64,000 nucleotides of DNA from Chitinophagales bacterium (lineage in GTDB: Bacteria; Bacteroidota; Bacteroidia; Chitinophagales; CAIODY01): the NCBI GenBank assembly GCA_947452995.1, contig CANGEV010000004.1, positions 62,001 to 126,000 on the forward strand, given 5' to 3'. How positions within the stretch are numbered: position 1 is the stretch's first letter; each line of letters begins with the position of its first letter. The notes under the pieces were generated by a model, which did not search any database, was not told the DNA's origin, and saw only the letters and a program-made list of their open reading frames with translations. This document shows positions 1-9,725 of this stretch, one piece after another. A program made the translations under genes and the position numbers.

Positions 1-2466
1 TGTATCATTTCCATCAATGATCGCATCGCCGTCAGCATCTGCATGCTTGGCATCTACTGACGGAGCCGTGAATAGATTCCAATTATTCGATGGCATACCT
101 TGAAAGTTACCAAAACCCACATTGCGAGTCGTCCCTGTCCATCCATATCCTAGTCCAATATTCAAAACATCGAAATTGTCTACAATTCCATCATGATTAC
201 AATCTCCTGGCCATACACAATCCGAAGAACAGGCTTCAATTTTTATAGAATCATTCAAGGTACATCCATTCGCATCAAGCACCTGAAAATGCAATGCTGT
301 TGTCGAAAGCGGTGTCAAGAATCCTGAAGAACAAGCTCCGCAATTTAAGTTAGGTGTCCAATTAACACTAACGATGGAAGAAGCAGCATTAAAATCAGTA
401 AGTCCTAAGCTTAATGAATCTCCGTAACTTAAAGTTACGTCAACCAAAGAAGTGACAATTGAATCATATTGCAAATAATAGAATACTTGCAAATTCTGAC
501 TATCTAATAAATTATCAGAAACAGTCAAAAGAACCGTAGCATTTGCATTTAATTGCACAAACGGACTTGTGCATTGTACACAAGAAAGACTTGCACCGCC
601 GCTCTGCCAACTATAGCTATAGTTTCCGCTACCACCCGTAATTAATGGTGGATTCAGTTGAATTGAGCTTCCTGCGCAAACGGTAGCGTTGATAGAGGAT
701 GCATTGGATTGTAATGCTGGAACAATGTTCAGAATAACCGTTGCGGTATCACTTAGATTCGGCGACCCATTATCTGTTAAGACATAGGTAAAAGAATCTA
801 CTCCAATAAAAGCGGCATTCGGCAAATAATAGAAACGACGATCCCATACACTATATGCAACTGAGCCGTGCAAAGGATTTTGCAAAGTCATCAGCGTTGC
901 CATGGATAAATTTCCTTGTGGAGACACCGGACCATCAAGATCTACATCATTTTTAAGAACATCCAAATTTTGAGCAATCGTTCTGTTTGCCTCGACATAT
1001 ATTAAATCGGTATTTGCAATCGGAGCATGGTTAATACAAACAGTTTGTAAGGTTGCAAAAACAGTATCAAAGAAATTACATTGATGGAAGGTATCGATAA
1101 CTGTCAAGACAAATATCTCGTTTGCTGTTATCGCAATTGCTGGATTCAGGCTAGTAACCGCACTAATTTGGGTAGTCGTGTTTTGGTATTGCCAATGAGA
1201 TAACATCGTGGAGCTCGCATTGGTAAGGCTTCCATTTAAGTTAATCGTTTGCAATGGACAAACACTAAAGTCGACTCCGGCATTCACTGTTGGTGAAACA
1301 CCGATATTAACTGATTTAGTAATACTATCTACGCAGCCTGTTGTACTCAACAAAACTAACTTAATAGCATAAGTTCCTGAGGTAATATAGTTGTGAATCG
1401 GACTCGCGTTAGTGGCGTAGTTCTGGGCACCGGCCCCCAAATCTCCAAATGACCAAGCATAGGTGCTCATATGAATAGACGTGTCGCCTAAGCATTTAAA
1501 CTGCGTTTGATTATTCACACAATTTTCCAAACTTATAAAGTCGGCGAACTTAAAAATGGTTGGAGCCATTTTCAAGGTATGCCAATACGTGAAAGCGACA
1601 CCTTGTCCTGCCGTTGGGTAAAGTAACATTTCGACAGAATCGCCAATATTGGCAGCACTTAGGTTGCTTAATAAAAAAGTATTTCCTGCGCCAAGACGAA
1701 GGCCTGTATTACTTTTCCAAATTATAGAATCATATGCACCTTGCGGAGCAACTAATTCTAAGTTGGCGCCTCCACAGTAATTTTCTTTCGGAGCGAGGGT
1801 TCCTACCGAACGTAAATCGAAATAGGCCAATGATGCGGCACCAAACGTATTCGTTAAAGGAGTATTACTAAGTTCATAGGTAACAATCACCTTTTGACCA
1901 GCATAGTTCAGTAAGTTAACGTATTGATCCGACCATGGTAGATATTGAATAGTGGTATCGAAGTTTGCTTTCTGCCATTTGTATAGATTCAGACCATTAT
2001 AAAAAACTTGATTCGTTATAGCTAGTGCATTTCCATTAACATCCGAAAAACGGAAATACGGAAGTCCTTGTGCTGCTGACATCCCTTGCCACGTATTTCG
2101 TAATGCTGCGAGAGAAAAGCGGAAATAATAATTGAAAGAATCGACTTGAATGGTATCCATTAAACGAAGCATAGGACTTGGATAATTCCAATTTCCAAGT
2201 CGTATGGAATGACTTCCACCTTTTGGATCTACCGGAGAAAATAAATTAATATTATTGAAGCTCGATGCTGAGGAGACATTAGCGCCAAAAAAGCTAAGAT
2301 CTTGCTGCCATCCTTGATTGGGACAGCAAAGTGCAGTATCATATCGCCAATTCGATGGATTTAATACGCCTTGTTCAGCACCCAAAGTTTGCAGAAATGC
2401 ATTTTGCTGTGCATGTAACCCTGTACAAACCAACAGGAATAATAATGAAGCGAATACCTTTTTCAT
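1..2466 (-). CDS. Large secreted surface protein with PKD, Ig-like and dockerin-like modules (5' part only; runs off the window)
   Basis: The frame is open from ATG at 2466 to base 1 (822 codons), so the C-terminus is outside the window. A signal peptide is seen (MKKVFASLLFLLVCTGLHAQ). Residues about 310-390 form a PKD-like domain (AWSFGDLG, then HNYITSGTYAIKLVL). Residues about 478-575 look like a cadherin/VCBS-type Ig domain (NHAPIAN, DVLKNDVDLDG, GVDSFTYVLTDNG). Near residue 752 is WPGDCNHDGIVDNFD, and at the window edge ADADGDAIIDGND: two Asp-rich EF-hand-like loops typical of dockerin-like ends in Bacteroidota secreted proteins. Such proteins usually end in a type IX secretion sorting domain, which here would lie beyond base 1. 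Its ligand or substrate is unknown; no catalytic domain is seen in the visible part. Confidence 0.8.
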   Translation of the reverse strand, partial: MKKVFASLLFLLVCTGLHAQQNAFLQTLGAEQGVLNPSNWRYDTALCCPNQGWQQDLSFFGANVSSASSFNNINLFSPVDPKGGSHSIRLGNWNYPSPMLRLMDTIQVDSFNYYFRFSLAALRNTWQGMSAAQGLPYFRFSDVNGNALAITNQVFYNGLNLYKWQKANFDTTIQYLPWSDQYVNLLNYAGQKVIVTYELSNTPLTNTFGAASLAYFDLRSVGTLAPKENYCGGANLELVAPQGAYDSIIWKSNTGLRLGAGNTFLLSNLSAANIGDSVEMLLYPTAGQGVAFTYWHTLKMAPTIFKFADFISLENCVNNQTQFKCLGDTSIHMSTYAWSFGDLGAGAQNYATNASPIHNYITSGTYAIKLVLLSTTGCVDSITKSVNIGVSPTVNAGVDFSVCPLQTINLNGSLTNASSTMLSHWQYQNTTTQISAVTSLNPAIAITANEIFVLTVIDTFHQCNFFDTVFATLQTVCINHAPIANTDLIYVEANRTIAQNLDVLKNDVDLDGPVSPQGNLSMATLMTLQNPLHGSVAYSVWDRRFYYLPNAAFIGVDSFTYVLTDNGSPNLSDTATVILNIVPALQSNASSINATVCAGSSIQLNPPLITGGSGNYSYSWQSGGASLSCVQCTSPFVQLNANATVLLTVSDNLLDSQNLQVFYYLQYDSIVTSLVDVTLSYGDSLSLGLTDFNAASSIVSVNWTPNLNCGACSSGFLTPLSTTALHFQVLDANGCTLNDSIKIEACSSDCVWPGDCNHDGIVDNFDVLNIGLGYGWTGTTRNVGFGNFQGMPSNNWNLFTAPSVDAKHADADGDAIIDGNDT

Positions 2467-2636
2467 AAGACTTAGTTCAATTTAAGCAATCTAAAACACA
2501 TAAGACCTTTTCACCTTACAAAAATGAATAATAAACCACAAGATAAAAGGTACACTTTAAAACAATAATACGAACCCACTACACTATTTTATAAAAATAA
2601 CGTATCTTTCAAATACCTTAAAAGAAACATTAAATC

Positions 2637-4064
2637 GTGAAAACAGAAAAGCTTACCCATAATAAATTGCATCATTTGCTGCTTACTCTCTCGCATCAGG
2701 AGAGAGAACGTTTAAATGATTTTTTACAAAGTCCTTATTTTAATCAAAACGAAGAACTGCGCAAATTTTACGAAGCGATTCGACCTACGCTTCGTCGAAC
2801 GAAATCTGAAACATGGGATGATAAAAGGATTTGGCAACTTTGTCAAGGAACTAAAAAATTCAATAAGGCTCGTTTTCAGCGATTAAGTTCTGACTTACAA
2901 CAGAAAACAGAACGTTTTCTCATAACCTTTCGTTTCGACCAACAGAAGCCGTTGCAAGAGGTATTTCTCTTACAATCGCTTACAAGTAAAAATCTACTTA
3001 CTCAATTCCCTTACGCTTTACAACAAGCAAAAAAAGCGCAAAGCAAGAGTCAATACCAGGACGGAAATTACTACCTCACTCAATTCTTAATTGAGTTAGA
3101 AAACAATACTTATTTAGATATCGTCAAAAAACGAACAGACGACAGCAACTTAAAGGATGTAATGCAACATCTAGATGTGTTCTATTTGATCCATAAGCTA
3201 AGATGCTGTTGTGCGATTTTACATTACAAAAACGTTACCAGCTTCGATACAGAGCTCGTTTTAATGGATGAGATTTTGTTACATCTACAAAAACGCTCCT
3301 ATGCGGATATTCCTATCGTAGACGCATATTATCAAATACTACAAACCTTAATTAAGCCAGAAGAGGAAGCGCATTTCAAAACACTTCGTCATTTGCTCGA
3401 ACACAATTCTGACAATCTGGATCCTGGCACTATCAAAGAGCTCTATTTGTATGCCATTCAATATTGTATTGTTCGTATCAATGCAGGACAATTAAATTAT
3501 TACGAGGAAATTTTTGCATTGTACAAAAAAGCGCTGGAGAAAGGGGCCTTATTCGATCATGGCGTTTTATCTCCAGGTAATTTTAAGAATATCATTACTG
3601 TTGGATTACGCCTACGCGAATTTATTTGGGTTGAAAAAATGATTGAGCAGTATACAAGCTATTTACCGAAGCACGAACAAAATAATGCTTTCACGTTTAA
3701 TATGGCGAGAGTTAATTTCTTTCAGAAAAAGTATGATGCCGTTTTAACACTATTACAAGCTGTCGAATACAACGACATTTTTTATATGCTAGACGCGAAA
3801 GTAACCTTAATTAAAACATTTTACGAACTAAAGGAATACGAATCTTTAGACGCACTTTTAGACAGCTTCAGCATCTTATTACGACGCAAGAAGAGCATAT
3901 CGCAGCAATACAGAACCATTTATTTACACTTCATTCGTTTTGTAAAACAACTTCTAAAAGCATCCAATAAAGTAAAACGCAAGCTGTTGCTCTCTCAACT
4001 TTCAGAAGCAAAAAACTTGGCAGACAAAGGCTGGCTATTAGAAAAGGCCGAAGAGCTTTCCTAA
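2637..4064 (+). CDS. Uncharacterised helical-repeat protein (Bacteroidota family)
   Basis: A 475-residue soluble protein with no signal peptide and no membrane segment. The start is GTG at 2637; no ATG lies close upstream. The N-terminus (LSHQERERLNDFLQSPYFNQNEELRKFYEAI) resembles an uncharacterised Bacteroidota family in which a short helical opening with 'SPyFN' precedes a long all-alpha, TPR-like body. The body is rich in Leu, Tyr and charged residues, as expected of stacked helices. No catalytic motif can be seen. It converges on dnaE with no intergenic base: its stop ends at 4064 and the dnaE stop begins at 4065. Function unknown; a scaffold or protein-binding role is only an inference from the helical pattern. 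Confidence 0.75.
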   Translation: MKTEKLTHNKLHHLLLTLSHQERERLNDFLQSPYFNQNEELRKFYEAIRPTLRRTKSETWDDKRIWQLCQGTKKFNKARFQRLSSDLQQKTERFLITFRFDQQKPLQEVFLLQSLTSKNLLTQFPYALQQAKKAQSKSQYQDGNYYLTQFLIELENNTYLDIVKKRTDDSNLKDVMQHLDVFYLIHKLRCCCAILHYKNVTSFDTELVLMDEILLHLQKRSYADIPIVDAYYQILQTLIKPEEEAHFKTLRHLLEHNSDNLDPGTIKELYLYAIQYCIVRINAGQLNYYEEIFALYKKALEKGALFDHGVLSPGNFKNIITVGLRLREFIWVEKMIEQYTSYLPKHEQNNAFTFNMARVNFFQKKYDAVLTLLQAVEYNDIFYMLDAKVTLIKTFYELKEYESLDALLDSFSILLRRKKSISQQYRTIYLHFIRFVKQLLKASNKVKRKLLLSQLSEAKNLADKGWLLEKAEELS

Positions 4065-7000
4065 CTATTTCAACTTTATAGGCGAGGCTGCAAAAAATTC
4101 TAACTGCGAAAGAACTTCTTCTGAAGGTGAAATTTTGTACTGCTTTGCGACTAGACGTACTGACGTTTGATCTTGTTCATCAAAAACTGTGATCCCTAAC
4201 AAACATCTACCAGGATTGGCTTCGCAAATCTGTTTAATTGATTCTGCATTTTCAGTAGTAGCATTGCGAGTGGCAATGATCATATCCACTGCTTTGGTTT
4301 CGTTTTCGCGCAATTCTGATAATAAGCTAATGGTGCGGATTTTTAAATCATAATCTTCAGAATTTTTCCAACGTGCTTGATAATTTCCACGAATTAAAAC
4401 CAATTTCCCTTCCTCGATATAATTTTGTGCTTTCAAATAGTTTTCAGAAAAGAGCATCATTTCTAAAGTTGCAGAAAAATCCTGAAGCTTAAATCGTGCA
4501 TACTTATTCCCGTTTTTATCGAGACGTATTTCCGGCTTCGTAATCATACCTCCCAAAACCACTTCTCTATCTTTCATCAACGACAAACGCTCTACATTGG
4601 TATTCGTAAACGATTGCAATTCGCGTTTATAATTATCCAAAGGATGACCACTTAAGAAGAACCCAGTCACTGTTTCTTCATGGCGTAATTGTTCGATATT
4701 CGACCAAGGTTCGCACTTAGGAAAAGTAGGCTGAGGAATCGTCTTATCTTCCGCAACGGAACCGAATAAAGAGCCTACAGCAGAAGCCTTACGATCTCCG
4801 AGCATAGCTGCCCACTTCGACACCTGCTCTATAAACGTCATGCCCTCTTTTACAGGATAAAAATATTGCGCTCTATTTCCACCATTAAAATCATCTAGCG
4901 CACCCGCATAAGCCAAGGCTTCAATAGCACGTTTATTGACACTTCGCAAATTAACGCGTTGCATCATATCAAAGAAATCCTTAAATTCTCCATTCTGTTT
5001 ACGTTCTTTGATAATATCATCCGCAGCACCTTCACCAAATCCTTTAATAGCAGAAAGTGAAAACCGGATATTCCCCTTACTGTTTACTGTAAACATCTTA
5101 TCGCTTTCATTCACATTTGGACCAAGTACCTCGATCCCCATCCGACGGCATTCTTCAGAAAGAAAGCTAATCACACTTACATCTCCTGACTTACGTGTCA
5201 TAACAGCAGCCATATATTCGGCTGGGTAATGCGCCTTTAAATAAGCCGTTTTATATGCGAGGACAGAGTACGCTGCAGCATGACTTCTATTGAAACCATA
5301 TTGCGCAAACTTCTCCATGATATCGAAGATTTCATTCGCTTTCTTTTCGGTAAGTTGATGTACCTCTGCAGCGCCTTTCACAAACTTTTCCCGTTCCTTC
5401 GCCATTTGGTTCGCATCTTTCTTACCCATGGCACGACGTAATAAATCGGCGCCACCGAGTGAATAGCCAGCCATAATCTGTGCCGTGAGCATGATCTGCT
5501 CCTGATACACCATAATTCCATAGGTAGGCTTCAAAAGCTCTTCCAAAGCCGGATGCGGATATTCAGTTACTTCGCGACCATGCTTACGTGAAACGAACAA
5601 AGGAATATAATCCATCGGCCCTGGGCGATACAAGGCGTTCATGGCAATAAGATCCTCGATATTCGTAGGCTTCAGTTCTTTCAAATACTTCTGCATCCCG
5701 GCGCTCTCAAACTGAAACACAGCAACAGTTTCACCACGCTGAAATAACTCAAAGGTCTTTTCATCCTCCAACGGAATTTCATCCACGTCAATCTCAATCC
5801 CTTTCGCTGCAAGTATTCGCAAAGTGTCTTGAATGTTATTCAAGTTAGTCAGACCCAAGAAGTCCATTTTCAGCATGCCTGCTGATTCAATCACTTTACC
5901 ATCGAATTGTGTTACCAAAAGATCGCTATCCTTCGCAACTGAAACAGGTATATATTTAGTGATATCATCCGGCGCGATAATAACTGCCGAAGCGTGTGTT
6001 CCGACGTTTCTAACCGAACCTTCTAATACCATCGCTTGCTTCAAAATCTCCGCACGCTGATCGCCGCTACGCATAATCTCCTGCAACTCCTTTGAATCCG
6101 CAATTGCCTTTTGCAAGCTAATCCCAGGTGTATCAGGAATCAGTTTTGGCAATGCTTTTATCTCTGGTGTAACTTCATCCATCACCACGCGCGTCACATC
6201 GTTGATAGCCATCTTCGCAGCCATCGTACCATAGGTAATGATTTGCGCTACTTGATTTTTACCATAGGCCTCCACCACGTAATCAATTACTTTTTGACGG
6301 CCTTCTTCATCGAAGTCCGTATCGATATCGGGCATACTCACACGCTCCGGATTCAAGAAACGCTCGAATAGAAGATTATATTTTATCGGATCGATATTAG
6401 TTATTTCTATGCAATAAGCAACTGCAGAACCTGCGGCAGAACCACGACCTGGTCCAATCATAACGCCTATCTCCTTGCCCTTGCGAATAAAGTCACTCAC
6501 AATTAAGAAGTAACCGCTAAAGCCCATTTTGATAATAATCTCTAGCTCAAAATTCAATCGCTCTTCAACTTCGGGAGTCAATATTTTATAGCGCTTACGT
6601 GCCCCTTCAAAAGTAAGATGACGTAAATATTCATCTGCATTTTGAAATGGAGCTGGTATTGGAAAGTGAGGTAATAAAATATCACGTTGTAATTTCGGAG
6701 GCGTAACTTTACTCACAATCTCCATTGTATTGTCAATTGCTTCAGGTACGTCAGCAAATAAAGTAGACATTTCTTGTGTCGACTTGAAATAAAATTCATC
6801 GTTCGGAAATGCAAATCGTTGGCCCTTTTCATCCCCTTTTTGTTGACTTTGCTTTGCACCTGTATTGATACAAAGCAAGATATCATGGGCATTTGAGTCA
6901 GATTGCTGCACATAATGCGAGTCGTTAGACGCAATCATTTTAACATTATACTTCTTCGCAAAACGCATGAGCACTGCGTTTACCTTATCCTGCTCGGGTA

Positions 7001-7538
7001 AATTATGTCGTTGTAATTCGATATAATAATCCTCTCCAAAAAGATCCAACCACCATTTGAACTCCTTCTCAGCCGCTTCTTCGCCTTGCGTCAAAATCAT
7101 TTGTGGAACCCTAGCACCAAGACAACAAGTAGTGGCAATCAGCCCTTCATGATATTCCTCTACCAAACGCTTATCAATACGAGGATATTTGGAATACAAG
7201 CCTTCCATAAAACCTAATGAACATAACTTTGCTAAGTTTTGATATCCTGCTTGATCTTTAGCTAATAGTAATTGATGATAGCGATTATCTCCTGCCTCCT
7301 TCGTGAAGGTCTTTTTAAAACGATCTTCAACTAAATAAAATTCACAACCTACAATTGGTTTGATGTTCCGCTTGTTTGCCTCCGCCACAAATTTAAAAAC
7401 CCCGAACATATTACCATGGTCGGTGATTGCTGCCGCCATCATATTATCAGCAACGGCTTTGTCCAACATATTTGGAATACTGCTAGCGCCGTCTAGAAGG
7501 GAAAACTGTGTATGACAATGGAGGTGAGCAAACTGCAT
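4065..7538 (-). CDS. dnaE: DNA polymerase III subunit alpha
   Basis: Replicative polymerase catalytic subunit, 1157 residues, the normal length. The PHP domain opens at once (HLHCHTQFS, His7 and His9). The catalytic palm contains MPDIDTDF near residue 402-409 (two metal-binding Asp) and the third Asp in MDFLGL near residue 559. The motif GPGRGSAAGS precedes the palm. After a helix-hairpin-helix region and a possible clamp-binding motif (GSLFGS) comes an OB-fold (VVLGGMITKPEIRLDKNG). It stands alone, divergent from the gene at 7686 and convergent with the gene ending at 4064. A -7-like element TAAATTCG lies upstream at 7560-7567. Confidence 0.97.
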   Translation of the reverse strand: MQFAHLHCHTQFSLLDGASSIPNMLDKAVADNMMAAAITDHGNMFGVFKFVAEANKRNIKPIVGCEFYLVEDRFKKTFTKEAGDNRYHQLLLAKDQAGYQNLAKLCSLGFMEGLYSKYPRIDKRLVEEYHEGLIATTCCLGARVPQMILTQGEEAAEKEFKWWLDLFGEDYYIELQRHNLPEQDKVNAVLMRFAKKYNVKMIASNDSHYVQQSDSNAHDILLCINTGAKQSQQKGDEKGQRFAFPNDEFYFKSTQEMSTLFADVPEAIDNTMEIVSKVTPPKLQRDILLPHFPIPAPFQNADEYLRHLTFEGARKRYKILTPEVEERLNFELEIIIKMGFSGYFLIVSDFIRKGKEIGVMIGPGRGSAAGSAVAYCIEITNIDPIKYNLLFERFLNPERVSMPDIDTDFDEEGRQKVIDYVVEAYGKNQVAQIITYGTMAAKMAINDVTRVVMDEVTPEIKALPKLIPDTPGISLQKAIADSKELQEIMRSGDQRAEILKQAMVLEGSVRNVGTHASAVIIAPDDITKYIPVSVAKDSDLLVTQFDGKVIESAGMLKMDFLGLTNLNNIQDTLRILAAKGIEIDVDEIPLEDEKTFELFQRGETVAVFQFESAGMQKYLKELKPTNIEDLIAMNALYRPGPMDYIPLFVSRKHGREVTEYPHPALEELLKPTYGIMVYQEQIMLTAQIMAGYSLGGADLLRRAMGKKDANQMAKEREKFVKGAAEVHQLTEKKANEIFDIMEKFAQYGFNRSHAAAYSVLAYKTAYLKAHYPAEYMAAVMTRKSGDVSVISFLSEECRRMGIEVLGPNVNESDKMFTVNSKGNIRFSLSAIKGFGEGAADDIIKERKQNGEFKDFFDMMQRVNLRSVNKRAIEALAYAGALDDFNGGNRAQYFYPVKEGMTFIEQVSKWAAMLGDRKASAVGSLFGSVAEDKTIPQPTFPKCEPWSNIEQLRHEETVTGFFLSGHPLDNYKRELQSFTNTNVERLSLMKDREVVLGGMITKPEIRLDKNGNKYARFKLQDFSATLEMMLFSENYLKAQNYIEEGKLVLIRGNYQARWKNSEDYDLKIRTISLLSELRENETKAVDMIIATRNATTENAESIKQICEANPGRCLLGITVFDEQDQTSVRLVAKQYKISPSEEVLSQLEFFAASPIKLK

Positions 7539-7559
7539 CTCTGTTCTTTTTTAGGTGTA

Positions 7560-7567
7560 CGAATTTA
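7560..7567 (-). promoter_or_regulatory. Probable -7 element for dnaE (TAAATTCG)
   Basis: Matches the Bacteroidota consensus TAnnTTTG with T-to-C at the seventh base, 21 nt before the dnaE ATG. The variant TAnnTTCG recurs before several genes in this window. Confidence 0.4.
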
Positions 7568-7685
7568 CAAAATGGCGACCAAAAACATGAATAAAATATC
7601 CGTTTAGAAACGCTTACAAACGAATACAAACATTTAATTCACAATATTTACGTCAAAGTGGTCGTTATATTTCAAAATCACGATA

Positions 7686-8432
7686 ATGAAAAACCAAATC
7701 TTAGCAACAGAGACTTCCTTTTGGCCAGACACTTTACAAAGTATGAGCGCACAGGCACACCGGGTAAACTTCGCACATATTGAAGGTAGTACTGCGTTTG
7801 AATTACTTGGCGCACCTATTTTGCCAAGCTGGGATACGCTCAGCAATTCATCTATTTTATCGATTTTAACTCGCCTAAAGCGACTATTTCAAATCATCGG
7901 CTTGGAAGTCGTATTTAAATACGCCTACCCTCCTGCCTTGAAATACCGTTTCATAACGGAATATGTCTTGTATCAACCTATAACCGCAGACGTACTGAAC
8001 GGCAAAAAGATGTGTATATATTACGAACAAATTTTTCCCAATCATGTAGAGACGCTTAAGGAAGAATGCAAGACATTAATAAAATGCTGGACAATAAATC
8101 TAAACGACCAACTTGAGCCAGAAACTGTCCCTGCAAACGTTTATATCAATGGTGAACGAACGTATGCAAGCGAACGATTTTCGCTATTTTTCAAGGCACT
8201 TCAGCCACTTTCTATCAAATGGTGCGGAATTGAAATAGAACAGGTATATGTAAACTGGGCCAAACGAGAAGCAGAAATCAGCTGTACGATTTCCTTTATG
8301 CATGAGCAAGGACCCGCACTAATAAGCAGGTATAATACGCATTTCAACTTCTGTTGGGAAGAGGATAAGCAATGGCAATTACGCGCCGCAGATTTAAGCT
8401 GGTTGGCCCAAGCAAAACGATTAAGATCTTGA
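7686..8432 (+). CDS. Hypothetical protein, about 248 residues
   Basis: Start ATG at 7686 (MKNQILATETSFWPDTLQSM). No signal peptide or membrane span. Notable features are a Cys/Trp-containing middle (KCWTINLNDQ) and a C-terminal beta-rich part ending FCWEEDKQWQLRAADLSWLAQAKRLRS, which resembles a small fold with alternating polar and aromatic residues. I do not recognise the family. The stop overlaps the end of the convergent pepP gene by 12 bp. It is divergent from dnaE and appears monocistronic. Confidence 0.65.
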   Translation: MKNQILATETSFWPDTLQSMSAQAHRVNFAHIEGSTAFELLGAPILPSWDTLSNSSILSILTRLKRLFQIIGLEVVFKYAYPPALKYRFITEYVLYQPITADVLNGKKMCIYYEQIFPNHVETLKEECKTLIKCWTINLNDQLEPETVPANVYINGERTYASERFSLFFKALQPLSIKWCGIEIEQVYVNWAKREAEISCTISFMHEQGPALISRYNTHFNFCWEEDKQWQLRAADLSWLAQAKRLRS

Positions 8433-9719
8433 ACGCATCAAATCCTCGACGTCAGCAATTTCAATAGGAATATTAGCCATTAAATCAATATTTCCCTTAT
8501 CAGTGATGAGGATATCGTTCTCTAAACGGATACCGATATTCTCTTCTCTGATATAAATTCCTGGCTCGCAAGTAAACACCATTCCCGCTGAAAACTTATT
8601 ACCGTAGTAGTTTCCAATATCATGAACATCCAATCCTAAGAAATGCGAAGTTCCATGCATGAAATACTTTTTATAAAGTGGCGCATTAGGATCTTGCTTG
8701 GCAACGGCTTCCTTCGTTAACAACCCCAGTTTGATTAACTCTTCGGTAGCAACCTTGCCCACTTCACGCTCATATGGCTGACGCTCATTACCCACCACTA
8801 ACATTTTGGTGGCAGCCTTTTGAATATTTAATACCGCTTGATACACTTCCTTTTGACGAGGTGTGAAAGTGCCACTCACAGGCAAAACACGGGTCATATC
8901 CGCATTATACATTCCATATTCTGCACCATAATCCAGTAATATAACATCACCTGCCTTACACTGCTCGTTATTCTTATTGTAATGCAAAACACATGAATTC
9001 GCACCACTAGCCAAAATAGGCTCGAAGGCAAAGCCAGTCCCACGATTACGCAAAAACTCATGAATAATTTCAGCTTCAATTTCGTATTCCCATACACCCG
9101 GTTTGATAAACTGAGCAATACGACGGAATGACTTTTCAGTAATATCAATAGCAGTTTGCAACAGCGCGACTTCCGTAGCTGATTTTATTTCACGAAGTTT
9201 AGCCATGATCGGAGCACTGCGCTTATAGGTGTGCAATGGATAAGCCTTCTGCATCGAGAATACGTTACGTAAGTTGCGATCTTCTACTTCATGCACATAA
9301 CGATCATTCTCATTTGTGTTCATATAAACACTATCCGCATGACGCATCAACAAATTCAAAATCGCTGGCATTTGATCCAACCAAAATACATTTTGAATTC
9401 CACTAGTCGCACGAGCTTCTTCAATGGTATATTTATGTCCTTCCCAAATTGCAATCTCCTCGCTAGTACGTTTTACAAACAAAACCTCCTTTCGATTATC
9501 AATAGAACAATCCGGAAATAACAATAATACAGACTCCTCCTGATCAATACCCGTTAAATAAAATAAATCGCTATTCTGACGCCATAAATGCGTAGCATCC
9601 GCATTGCGTGGCATCATGTCATTCGAATGAAAGATTGCTAATGCATTACTAGCCATCTCTGCTACAAAACGTTTTCTATTGGCAATAAATAATTGCGGAT
9701 CAATTGCAGTATATTTCAT
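8421..9719 (-). CDS. pepP: Xaa-Pro aminopeptidase (M24B family)
   Basis: Dinuclear-metal exopeptidase that removes an N-terminal residue preceding proline. 432 residues, like E. coli PepP. Residues 1-170 form the AMP_N domain and 175-420 the creatinase/pita-bread catalytic domain. All five metal ligands are recognisable: Asp263 and Asp274 (LLDYGAEYGMYNADMTR), His359 (MHGTSHFLGLDVHD), Glu385 (CEPGIYI) and Glu400 (IRLENDI). It is the last gene of an operon amidase-gldA-pepP, 6 nt after the gldA stop. No signal peptide, so cytoplasmic. The 3' end overlaps the convergent hypothetical gene by 12 bp. Confidence 0.93.
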   Translation of the reverse strand: MKYTAIDPQLFIANRKRFVAEMASNALAIFHSNDMMPRNADATHLWRQNSDLFYLTGIDQEESVLLLFPDCSIDNRKEVLFVKRTSEEIAIWEGHKYTIEEARATSGIQNVFWLDQMPAILNLLMRHADSVYMNTNENDRYVHEVEDRNLRNVFSMQKAYPLHTYKRSAPIMAKLREIKSATEVALLQTAIDITEKSFRRIAQFIKPGVWEYEIEAEIIHEFLRNRGTGFAFEPILASGANSCVLHYNKNNEQCKAGDVILLDYGAEYGMYNADMTRVLPVSGTFTPRQKEVYQAVLNIQKAATKMLVVGNERQPYEREVGKVATEELIKLGLLTKEAVAKQDPNAPLYKKYFMHGTSHFLGLDVHDIGNYYGNKFSAGMVFTCEPGIYIREENIGIRLENDILITDKGNIDLMANIPIEIADVEDLMRSRS

Positions 9720-9725
9720 AAAATT

